A stretch of 37,595 nucleotides of DNA, taken from the NCBI RefSeq assembly GCF_900167065.1, contig NZ_FUYA01000013.1, forward strand, positions 1 to 37,595. The letters run 5' to 3'. Origin of the DNA: Desulfobaculum bizertense DSM 18034. Lineage in GTDB: Bacteria; Desulfobacterota; Desulfovibrionia; Desulfovibrionales; Desulfovibrionaceae. The position numbers and the translations under genes are program-made. The notes below the pieces were generated by a model. It did no database searches. It saw only the letters and a list, made by a program, of their open reading frames with translations, and had not been told where the DNA came from. Shown here in pieces: positions 18,397 through 24,731 of this stretch (position 1 is its first letter; every line of letters begins with the position of its first letter).

Positions 18397-18425
18397 ACCC
18401 CACCCACCCCAAGGTCGTGGTGCTT

Positions 18426-18486
18426 GTGCAAAGTGCAAGTGCAATATGTGCAAAAGGTGGCGGGTTTATGTGCATAGCGGTGCACA
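18426..18486 (+). promoter_or_regulatory. GTGCA repeat array, candidate enhancer-binding-protein sites
   Basis: Six copies of GTGCA start at 18426, 18433, 18439, 18448, 18470 and 18480. The last two form a dyad, TGTGCA-N6-TGCACA (18469-18486). The array ends about 65 nt upstream of the sigma54 promoter, the usual place for upstream activator sites. GGTGCA resembles the NtrC half-site and the TGCAA runs resemble LuxO sites, but the regulator cannot be named. Confidence 0.6.
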
Positions 18487-18549
18487 AGGCGGCGAGCTTG
18501 TAAAGAGTGTAAAAAGTGATTGAAGGTTGGTATTATTGAAGTTTTAGTT

Positions 18550-18567
18550 TTGGCACGCTGATTGTAT
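18550..18567 (+). promoter_or_regulatory. Sigma54 (-24/-12) promoter
   Basis: TTGGCACG-CTGA-TTGTA matches the sigma54 consensus TGGCACG-N4-TTGCW except T for C at -12. GG (18552-18553) and GT (18564-18565) have the required 10-nt gap. The predicted transcription start is near 18577. No sigma70 pair with acceptable spacing was found here. Confidence 0.75.
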
Positions 18568-18576
18568 TAGAGAGAG

Positions 18577-18792
18577 TGAAGGTTATGGGAGCCTTCTGGA
18601 TATACAGCCACCTCCCTATAGCTCTCTTCATTCTCTACCGTGCTAGCGGTGCGGCGGCAGGCCATCCCCTTCACTGTCGCCGTACCGAAGACATAGACGA
18701 AAAAAAGTGATTCCTTGGTTTGGATAGAAGCCTCCTTCTTGCGATGTGATGGCTGAGGCTTGCGACACCTCAGCCATCACATCCTTTTTTTT
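18577..18792 (+). ncRNA. Candidate structured small RNA, sigma54-dependent
   Basis: About 216 nt from the predicted sigma54 start to a terminator. No coding frame of note is present. Three folded parts can be read. The 5' part pairs GTGAAG (18576-18581) with CTTCAT (18626-18631) and GGGAG (18587-18591) with CTCCC (18612-18616). A 13-bp stem pairs 18648-18660 with 18674-18686, all paired including two G-U. The terminator is a perfect 16-bp stem. The loop of the middle stem (18661-18673) contains TCCCC, and CCTCC-like pyrimidine stretches lie at 18609-18617 and 18729-18738; such motifs often pair with ribosome binding sites of target messages. It does not look like 6S, tmRNA, SRP or RNase P RNA. 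It could instead be a long leader of the peptidase gene, but the terminator argues for a separate transcript. Confidence 0.65.
18743..18792 (+). terminator. Intrinsic terminator of the candidate small RNA
   Basis: A perfect 16-bp stem, GATGTGATGGCTGAGG (18743-18758) with its complement at 18768-18783, has a 9-nt loop and is followed by C and eight Ts (18785-18792). It lies 105 nt before the peptidase start. Confidence 0.93.
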
Positions 18793-18897
18793 CTGCGCTG
18801 TTCTGGCGCGACATGCTTCCCTGGTAATTGGTGACAGTGTTTCAAAAGCGCTGTAAAGGACACGACTTCACTCCACTAATGAGTTTTTGAGGGACCC

Positions 18898-20172
18898 ATG
18901 TCATTGGATCAACGACAAAGAAGACTATACCTGCTCTCTTTTTGTGCTCTGTGCATGCTTGCTGCGGCGAGCTTTATTCCTTCTGGAATTGCGCAGGCAG
19001 GAGTTGCGGGGGCAGCGAGCAAGACATCAACGGCAAAGCAGTCAGAGCGGCTGCTTTTTGAGCGAGAGATAAAGCCGGGGGATAGCCTGAGCACGATGCT
19101 GTCGAACGTGCTTGCACCACCGGAAGTGCATAAAGTTTCACAGGCTTGTCGCGGAGTTTTCCGTTTGAACAAGCTGAGTATAGGACAGCCCTACCGAGTC
19201 TGGATGGAGAAGGGCCGTTTTTCACGGCTGGAATACTCGCTGGACGACTGGGAACAGCTCCGCATTGACTGCACGGGCGGAAAATATACGGCAAAGATAG
19301 AGGCGCTTCCGCTGGAAGTGGAGGTGCTTCGTATGAGCGGGACCGTAGAGCAGCGTCAGGGGTATACACAGGCAGTGCGAGCTGCTGGTGGTAACCGCGA
19401 GCTGATGCTGCGACTGGCTGATATTTTCGCATTCAAGTTTAATGCGTGGCGTGATCTGAAAAAGGGCGACAGCTTTGTTGCGCTTGTTGAGCATAAAAAG
19501 CGCCGGGGCAAGACCGTTGGATACGGTCGGATCTTTAGCGCGAGTTTCACAAAGGCGGGCAAGGAATACGAGGCGTACTGGTACCGTTCTGATGATGGGC
19601 GTGCGTCCTATTACAATGGTGCCGGGGAAAATCTCCAACCGTATTTGCGGGCACCGCTCCCGATGTACGTTGTGTCGTCTGGCTATAATGCCCGACGCCT
19701 GCACCCGGTCACAGGACGCCGACAGCCGCACTATGCGATTGACTACGCTGCTCCGAGTGGGACGCCGATCTACGCGGCGGCGGATGGCAGAGTGAACAAA
19801 GTGCAGCAGGACAGGCTGGCCGGGCGCTACATCCGAATCCAGCACGACGCCAAGTACGAAACCATGTACATGCACATGTCTGGCTTTGCCAAAGGGCTAA
19901 AGGCTGGCGATAATGTCGTGCAGGGGCAGATTATTGGGTACGTTGGCAGTTCGGGGCGAGCAACTGGACCGCACCTTGATTTTCGGCTGCGGCGCTATGG
20001 TCGGCTGATCAATCCGCGTATGAATCATGATCTTGCTTCTGCTGGTGAACTGAGTAAATGGCAGCAGTCAGCGATGCGGCGGCGCATTGCAAGCTACCGT
20101 GTTCGTATGCGATCCCCGCAGATGGCCGCAACAGCGCTTCCAAGGGGCTGGGACAAAACAGAATTGTTTTGA
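18898..20172 (+). CDS. Murein endopeptidase, M23 (LytM) family, MepM-like
   Basis: Exported cell-wall hydrolase of 424 aa that probably cuts peptide cross-links in peptidoglycan. A signal sequence or N-terminal anchor is at about 10-35, followed by a central region of the MepM/OapA kind (KPGDSLSTML near residue 60). The C-terminal LytM domain starts near residue 265. Its zinc and catalytic positions are HYAID (H and D), YMHMSG (H) and GPHLDFR. In most LytM enzymes the last motif is HxH, but here it is HLD, so one metal ligand is aspartate. GAGGGA precedes the ATG. The gene is monocistronic. It might work with FtsEX encoded nearby, but that is only inference. Confidence 0.9.
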   Translation: MSLDQRQRRLYLLSFCALCMLAAASFIPSGIAQAGVAGAASKTSTAKQSERLLFEREIKPGDSLSTMLSNVLAPPEVHKVSQACRGVFRLNKLSIGQPYRVWMEKGRFSRLEYSLDDWEQLRIDCTGGKYTAKIEALPLEVEVLRMSGTVEQRQGYTQAVRAAGGNRELMLRLADIFAFKFNAWRDLKKGDSFVALVEHKKRRGKTVGYGRIFSASFTKAGKEYEAYWYRSDDGRASYYNGAGENLQPYLRAPLPMYVVSSGYNARRLHPVTGRRQPHYAIDYAAPSGTPIYAAADGRVNKVQQDRLAGRYIRIQHDAKYETMYMHMSGFAKGLKAGDNVVQGQIIGYVGSSGRATGPHLDFRLRRYGRLINPRMNHDLASAGELSKWQQSAMRRRIASYRVRMRSPQMAATALPRGWDKTELF

Positions 20173-20318
20173 ATTTCAGGAAAATTGAATTTTTTGTAAA
20201 ATCCTGCTTGCGTCTTGGAAACTTTCCATGTAAAAACTTCTTCACTTCGGCGTCACCGAAAGCTTTCGCACTGGTTCGCCAGGAGCATTTGAAAAAATGA
20301 AAATTTTTAAAAAAATGC

Positions 20319-20347
20319 TTGCAAAGCCGAAACGCATTCGATAAATA
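20319..20347 (+). promoter_or_regulatory. Probable promoter of tRNA-Phe
   Basis: TTGCAA (20319-20324), a 17-nt spacer and TAAATA (20342-20347), 15 nt before the tRNA 5' end. The -10 is a weak match to TATAAT. Confidence 0.5.
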
Positions 20348-20362
20348 CGACTTCCCGAACGG

Positions 20363-20438
20363 GCCGAGATAGCTCAGTTGGTAGAGCAGGGGACTGAAAA
20401 TCCCCGTGTCCGCAGTTCAATTCTGTGTCTCGGCACCA
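20363..20438 (+). tRNA. tRNA-Phe (anticodon GAA)
   Basis: A complete 76-nt cloverleaf. The acceptor stem GCCGAGA (20363-20369) pairs with TCTCGGC (20428-20434), followed by discriminator A and an encoded CCA. The D arm is AGCTCAGTTGGTAGAGC. The anticodon stem GGGGA/TCCCC encloses CTGAAAA with GAA at 20396-20398. The T arm carries GTTCAATTC. Confidence 0.97.
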
Positions 20439-20449
20439 TACGAAAATAT

Positions 20450-20485
20450 GCCCTTACGAGAAATCGTAAGGGCTTTTTCTTTTTC
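20450..20485. terminator. Terminator after tRNA-Phe
   Basis: GCCCTTACGA (20450-20459), loop GAAA, TCGTAAGGGC (20464-20473), then TTTTTCTTTTTCT. It ends the tRNA transcript and lies 6 nt from the 3' end of the convergent gene, so it may serve both. Confidence 0.9.
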
Positions 20486-20491
20486 TCCAGC

Positions 20492-21154
20492 CTATGCAAA
20501 GCGTTTATGCGCTTCCTTCTTGCACGAATTGATCATCTCCACCGCCTTAATGAACTCTTCGGTGTCCCGCTTGGCCCACGCCTTTCGCAGCATCTCTATG
20601 TCTTTGCTAAATTCTTCGTACAGCTCGTCACCCTTGTCAGGGTATTCAACCATATGATCGGCGTCCTGCATGAACTCCACTACGTCGCTTTCATCCGGCA
20701 GCTCGCCGCGTGACGTATGTTGGGTGATGTGTTTCCACGTCATATTCATCCGTTTTTTCAAATCGTCATACTTTTCTGCGCTCTTTTTTGACGCTTCTTT
20801 CCCCCCCTTCGTTTTCCCTGTCTTTTTTTTCGGCGTCTCCTTTTTCTCTCCCTCCCCCTCTTGTGCTTCAATCACATCGTTTTTTTCCTCACGCCCTTTC
20901 CCGCCTTTTTCTTTCTCCTCTTCTTTTTCTTTCTCGTGATTCTCGTGGCTCCCTTTTTCTCCCTTTTTTCCCAGCTTGATTTTGAATTTGCCCGTGAGTT
21001 CTCCGTCGTACATTTTTACCGACAGTTTGAACTTCCCCTCCTCAGGAATATTCTCGCTGCATTCTGGACCAAAAATTTTTTCAACAAGTTTCAGTATTTC
21101 CTCTTTCTCTTTTTTAGAAAGATTCTTTCGCTGTTCAAATTCATGCTGCTTCAT
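20492..21154 (-). CDS. Lysine/glutamate-rich protein with amphi-Trp-like N-terminus and XXXCH-like C-terminus
   Basis: A 220-aa protein in three parts. The N-terminal 65 residues (MKQHEFEQRKNLSKKE through a GKFKLSVKMYDGELTGKFKIKL strand pair) resemble the small amphi-Trp domain. A highly charged, low-complexity K/E/G linker spans about 65-130. The C-terminal 90 residues (DDLKKRMNMTWKHI, a RGELPD turn, then EMINSCKKEAHKRF at the end) resemble the XXXCH domain known from the deltaproteobacterial GAK system, but the final CH is AH here. Function is unknown. The start at 21154 has AGAGGAG upstream; the GTG at 21178 lies before that site. No partner genes of the GAK system are adjacent. Both domain assignments are from memory of family patterns. 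Confidence 0.7.
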   Translation of the reverse strand: MKQHEFEQRKNLSKKEKEEILKLVEKIFGPECSENIPEEGKFKLSVKMYDGELTGKFKIKLGKKGEKGSHENHEKEKEEEKEKGGKGREEKNDVIEAQEGEGEKKETPKKKTGKTKGGKEASKKSAEKYDDLKKRMNMTWKHITQHTSRGELPDESDVVEFMQDADHMVEYPDKGDELYEEFSKDIEMLRKAWAKRDTEEFIKAVEMINSCKKEAHKRFA

Positions 21155-21272
21155 TTTTTTGCTCCTCTGTATTGTCACTTTTTATGCCTTTAGCATAGCA
21201 AATCCACCTCGCCGTGCTCAAGGAAAGATGCGTTTCGACCCCCTTTCTCTTTGCCTTTATACGCTGCCGCAA

Positions 21273-21300
21273 TTGTTAACTTTATCTAGTGCATTATGAT
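21273..21300 (+). promoter_or_regulatory. Sigma70-type promoter of second candidate RNA
   Basis: TTGTTA (21273-21278), a 16-nt spacer and TATGAT (21295-21300). No coding gene follows on this strand, so the transcript would be non-coding and start near 21307. Confidence 0.6.
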
Positions 21301-21306
21301 TCGTTT

Positions 21307-21483
21307 TCTGCTACTCATATGCATCTTATTTTTGTCAGGACGGATGCGAAGAGTATCGTGAGAGGACGGCTCACTTATACTCACTGGCAACGTCCATTCG
21401 TGGACACGTTCCACGTATGGGACCCCCAGCACCTTTGGTGCTCGCGGAGTTGACTGAGAGGGCAGTCGACTCCGCTTTTTTTT
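21307..21483 (+). ncRNA. Candidate structured small RNA with AGGACGG loops
   Basis: About 177 nt between a sigma70-like promoter and a strong terminator, with no reading frame that begins with a ribosome binding site. GAGTAT-C-GTGAG (21351-21362) pairs with CTCAC-TT-ATACTC (21370-21382), presenting AGGACGG as a 7-nt loop. The same AGGACGG lies at 21337-21343 inside the loop of another possible stem, GCATC/GATGC (21321-21325 with 21343-21347). GTGGA/TCCAC (21400-21414) and a perfect AGCACC-TTT-GGTGCT (21428-21442) follow, then the terminator. Several GGA motifs sit in or near loops, as in RNAs that bind CsrA, but this is inference. It does not match SRP, tmRNA or RNase P RNA by eye; the size would suit 6S RNA, yet the long closing stem of 6S is not apparent. 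Confidence 0.6.
21444..21483 (+). terminator. Intrinsic terminator of the second candidate RNA
   Basis: GCGGAGTTGACTG (21444-21456), loop AGAGGG, CAGTCGACTCCGC (21463-21475) with one T-G pair in 13, then eight Ts. The next gene on this strand is over 3 kb away, so it must end an RNA starting nearby. Confidence 0.9.
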
Positions 21484-21498
21484 ATTGGGGTGGGTTAT

Positions 21499-21977
21499 AC
21501 GAGACTCCGTCTCGTGCTCTGAAAGGGGCGCTAGAGTGGGCGGGTGGGTATTTTATTGGGACGCTGTCCCAAGCCCTGCAAGGGGCGCCGCCCCTTGACC
21601 CCGCCCAAGGACGAGGCCCTTGGGAATCCCGATTTCGCTCAAAAAATACGGCTGAATGGGATGAAAGCTATGCTTTCCTCTCCATCAGCCGTATTTTTTG
21701 AGCTAGTGGCGTTTCCCGATTGCATGTTCTTATGCCTTTTCCAGACCGCACTTATTTTCTTTCTGAACGCAAGCGTTCAAAAAGAAAATGGTGGCGAACT
21801 CGCAGAAGAGAAAGAAGCTCTTTACGCCATTCTCACCCAAGTTTGAATTTCATTCACGCGAAGCGTGAAGGGAATTCAAACTCGATGAGGATACGTAAGG
21901 GAATCATTCCCTTACGCGGGGTCCGGGGCTGGCCCCGGTTCTTTCCCCACCCGCCCATCCAGCCCTGACGAGCTGGG
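21499..21977 (-). repeat. Multi-hairpin intergenic repeat, copy D
   Basis: Reverse-oriented copy between the second candidate RNA and the 3' end of ftsX. Hairpins: 21499-21515 (ACGAGAC/GTCTCGT), 21556-21572 (TTGGGAC/GTCCCAA), 21579-21597, 21604-21624, 21637-21703 (same TACGGCTGA stem type as copy A), 21757-21786, 21842-21880 (TTTGAATT/AATTCAAA), 21894-21916 (CGTAAGGGAA palindrome) and 21923-21938 (CCGGGG/CCCCGG). The lead CCACCCGCCCATCCAG is at the right end. The TTGGGAC/GTCCCAA stem differs from TTGGGGC/GCCCCAA of copies A and C by one matched pair change. Confidence 0.92.
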
Positions 21978-22008
21978 GCAGGCCCCCGTTTTCTCCTCCT
22001 CCATCCTT

Positions 22009-22887
22009 TTACTTGCCGGGTTTAAAGCTAAACCACCCGCATAAGATGCCGACGGTGGTAATAACGGCGACGAGTGAGAGGGAGAGGCCGAGTGAGAGGG
22101 GGTGAATTGTGAGTTGAAAGGGCGGAGCGCTGAGGGCCTGAGCAATGAGCATTGTTGCGAGCTGAATAAGTCCGAGGGCGAAAAAGCTGGCGCAGAGAGC
22201 GAGGAAGGCACTTCCTGCGGCGAGCGGCCAACGGATGTACATGTCTGAGGCTCCGACGAGAGAGAGAATTTCGATTTCTTCCTGCCGGGTGAGCATGGAG
22301 AGCTTCATGGTGTTGCCCTGGAGGAGGGCTGTAGCGGCAAGGAGCATAATGAGAAGCGGCCAAAAGAGTGTTTTGGAGAGCTTGGCCCAGGAGTGGACAA
22401 GTTCGAGCTGTAGGGCGTCATAATGTACAGAGGCGACGCCGGGGAGAGCCTGAAGCTTGGCGAGCATGGAGCGGGAAAACTGCTCTGCTTCTGCTGGTGC
22501 GGGAGAAAAATATAAAAGGGCAGTTGGCGGAAGCGTGGAGCTGCCGCGCAGGGAGCGAATCCCGTCAACATTGCGGAGTGATTTTGCAAGCTCGTTCATG
22601 GCCTGCTCTGGGGTAAAAACTTTCATGGAACTGAGGGAAGAATAGTCTTCCATGTCCTTCCACTGAGCTTTGACCTCTGCCATGCTGGCGTCTGCTTCCC
22701 AGTAGACCTGATAGGCAAAGTCACCTTTGATGCTAATAAGCTGCCTGTCGAGATTGGAGACGAGGAGCAAAAGCATTCCGGCGAGAAAAGCCGTGAGCGT
22801 GATGGCGGCAAAAGTCATCAGCGTGGAGACCGGGGTCTGAAAAAGGTCAAAGATGCCTCGGTTTGAGAGACGGAAAAAGTTACGCAT
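22009..22887 (-). CDS. ftsX: Cell-division ABC transporter-like permease
   Basis: Membrane partner of FtsE at the division site; FtsEX couples ATP hydrolysis to activation of peptidoglycan hydrolases. The 292-aa protein has the FtsX layout: one N-terminal membrane segment (about 20-45), a periplasmic domain of about 120 residues, then three membrane segments in the C-terminal half (LFWPLLIMLLAATALLQG and two more). The start at 22887 is chosen because ATGCGTAA overlaps the ftsE stop by 8 nt, typical of ftsEX. The longer frame to 22920 would lie deeper inside ftsE. It is the last gene of the operon; repeat copy D follows. Confidence 0.93.
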   Translation of the reverse strand: MRNFFRLSNRGIFDLFQTPVSTLMTFAAITLTAFLAGMLLLLVSNLDRQLISIKGDFAYQVYWEADASMAEVKAQWKDMEDYSSLSSMKVFTPEQAMNELAKSLRNVDGIRSLRGSSTLPPTALLYFSPAPAEAEQFSRSMLAKLQALPGVASVHYDALQLELVHSWAKLSKTLFWPLLIMLLAATALLQGNTMKLSMLTRQEEIEILSLVGASDMYIRWPLAAGSAFLALCASFFALGLIQLATMLIAQALSAPPFQLTIHPLSLGLSLSLVAVITTVGILCGWFSFKPGK

Positions 22888-23581
22888 GCTCAGCCCCTTC
22901 GGCGACAGTCTGGTCGACAATGTGGCCGTCGTCTAATGTGATGCGGTTGGCGTGGGGGACGGACTGAATGATGTCGCGGTTGTGAGTCGCGAGCAAAATC
23001 GTGGTGCCGTAGGCGTTGAACTGCCGAAAGACATTCATAAGTCGAAGGGCGAGATCAATGTCGAGGTTTCCTGTTGGTTCGTCGGCAAGGAGGAGCTTGG
23101 GGTTCACGACAATGGCGCGGGCAATGGCAACGCGCTGCTGCTCGCCGCCGGAAAGTTCTTCGCAGCGGCAATGCACTTTGCTGGCAAGGTCGAGACCGCG
23201 CAACACCGCATTGATCCTGCGGTTGATGGCTCGTTTTGGGAGACCGCGCACTTCGAGGGGCAGGGCGACATTCTCGGCAACGGAGCGCTGCGGCAGGATT
23301 TTGAAATCCTGAAACACGACGCTGACGTGACGCCGGAGCTGGGCAACGTGCCTGCGGCGAATGCCCTTGAGTTCATAGCCAGCAACATTCACGGAACCGC
23401 GATCAACGGGCAGAGAACCGTGGAGCAAACGCAGGAGGGTTGTTTTTCCTGCGCCGGAGGGACCGGTCAAAAACGTGAAAGAGCCTTTGGGAAGGTGAAA
23501 GCTGATGTCCTTGAGTGCCCAGTGCGTTCCAAAGTTGTAGGAAAGCCGTCGGGCATTCACCGTTGCGCCGTCATTGTCCAT
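22880..23581 (-). CDS. ftsE: Cell-division ATP-binding protein
   Basis: ABC-type ATPase of 233 aa. Walker A is [14 protein letters not shown], the Q loop is [26 protein letters not shown] (read as VFQDF-KIL), the signature is [14 protein letters not shown] and Walker B is [12 protein letters not shown], which has the FtsE-type alanine before DEP. ATHNRDI carries the switch histidine. The start at 23581 has GGAG about 11 nt upstream; the frame to 23644 adds unrelated residues. It lies 65 nt after aroE and overlaps ftsX. Confidence 0.95.
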   Translation of the reverse strand: MDNDGATVNARRLSYNFGTHWALKDISFHLPKGSFTFLTGPSGAGKTTLLRLLHGSLPVDRGSVNVAGYELKGIRRRHVAQLRRHVSVVFQDFKILPQRSVAENVALPLEVRGLPKRAINRRINAVLRGLDLASKVHCRCEELSGGEQQRVAIARAIVVNPKLLLADEPTGNLDIDLALRLMNVFRQFNAYGTTILLATHNRDIIQSVPHANRITLDDGHIVDQTVAEGAEHA

Positions 23582-23646
23582 GAAGCGGAATCTCCAAAAG
23601 TTAATCCATGAAGCCGGAAACGCGCGTGCTGGCGTCTCCGGCAAAA

Positions 23647-24483
23647 CTATGCCTGCTGCAAGGCGTTGAGCAAAAGGGTCCGGGCTGCGCTGATGTCAAA
23701 CATCTGTCCGGTCCAGAGGCGGAACTGTTCGACGCCCTGATGCAGAAACATTTCCAGTCCGTCGACAGTGCGGCATCCTTTGGCCTTCGCCTGCGCGAGA
23801 AAGACTGTTTCGAGAGGATTATACACAATATCGTATGCGATTTGGCTGGAAGAGAGGGGCATATTTTCTGGAAGCGGCGAAAGCTCCTGAAATTTGCCAA
23901 GCATTCCGAGCGGGGTGGTGTTAACCAAAAGTTCGGCCTGAATACGATGACGCTCGTCCCAGTCTGCCGCAGAGACGTGAAATTCGTTGGCAAGTTCCAT
24001 TGCCTTGTCTGGGTTGCGGTTGGTGATAATGATGTCGGGGACGCCGAGCTGGAGCAGTCCGGCAACTACGGCGCGTGCTGCACCACCGGCACCAAAAACA
24101 AGGGCAGAGCTGATGCGGATGGGCATTTTGCGAAGTGGAGCGCAAAAACCAAAAATATCTGTATTCTCACCAATGAGCTGATCTTTTTTCCAGTAGACCG
24201 TATTCACGGCCCCGACGGCAAGCGCGCCATCGTCAAACTGATTTAGAAAAGGCTTGATGGTCTGCTTGTGGGGGATGGTCACGGACAGCCCGGCCATGCG
24301 GGTTTCGCGCATGTGGGCCATAAAAAGGTCCATATCCTCTGGCGGCAGGGGGTAAGCCGTGTATTCTCCGGGCAGGTCAAACTGCCGCAGCGCCCAGTTG
24401 TGAAGGGTTGGGCTAAGGCTGTGGCCAAGGGGCCAGCCAATAATTCCGTAACGTGGGGTCTCTTCCCCTGCATGAATGCTCAT
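23647..24483 (-). CDS. aroE: Shikimate dehydrogenase
   Basis: Reduces 3-dehydroshikimate to shikimate with NADPH in aromatic amino-acid synthesis. The 278-aa protein has normal length. Substrate-binding motifs GWPLGHSLSPTLHN and SVTIPHK (catalytic lysine) are near the N-terminus. GAVNTV and GENTDIFGF follow, then the nucleotide motif GAGGAARAV and NTTPLGM. GGAG lies about 6 nt before the ATG. It heads the aroE-ftsE-ftsX unit, an unusual functional mix that may simply be co-transcription. It is divergent from the helicase gene. Confidence 0.95.
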   Translation of the reverse strand: MSIHAGEETPRYGIIGWPLGHSLSPTLHNWALRQFDLPGEYTAYPLPPEDMDLFMAHMRETRMAGLSVTIPHKQTIKPFLNQFDDGALAVGAVNTVYWKKDQLIGENTDIFGFCAPLRKMPIRISSALVFGAGGAARAVVAGLLQLGVPDIIITNRNPDKAMELANEFHVSAADWDERHRIQAELLVNTTPLGMLGKFQELSPLPENMPLSSSQIAYDIVYNPLETVFLAQAKAKGCRTVDGLEMFLHQGVEQFRLWTGQMFDISAARTLLLNALQQA

Positions 24484-24731
24484 GAATTCTCCAGTTAAAA
24501 AGAAGTTCGTCGTGTTGCGCCTGCTGATAATGTGCGACAGAGCCGGGCGGAATTCAAGGCCCGGATGGATTTCCTTTGCTGGTCGAAGAGCTGAAAAAAA
24601 GGCAAAAAAGTTTTATAAAACAATTCCAGAGCCTTGCCCGGCTTATGAACATGCCCCCGTTGCGCTTGGGCACCGCGTACAGTACAGCTTAACTTCTGAA
24701 AAAATTTGTGGCGAGTGGAGATGAAAGGTTC

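Noticed and set aside
18577-18792. 6S, tmRNA or SRP RNA
   Set aside because: The sigma54-type promoter, the lack of a tag reading frame with CCA end and the absence of the SRP GGAA core do not fit these families.
21417-21701. 94-aa open frame across the second RNA terminator and repeat copy D
   Set aside because: It runs through a terminator and several hairpins, and similar accidental frames occur in other repeat copies.
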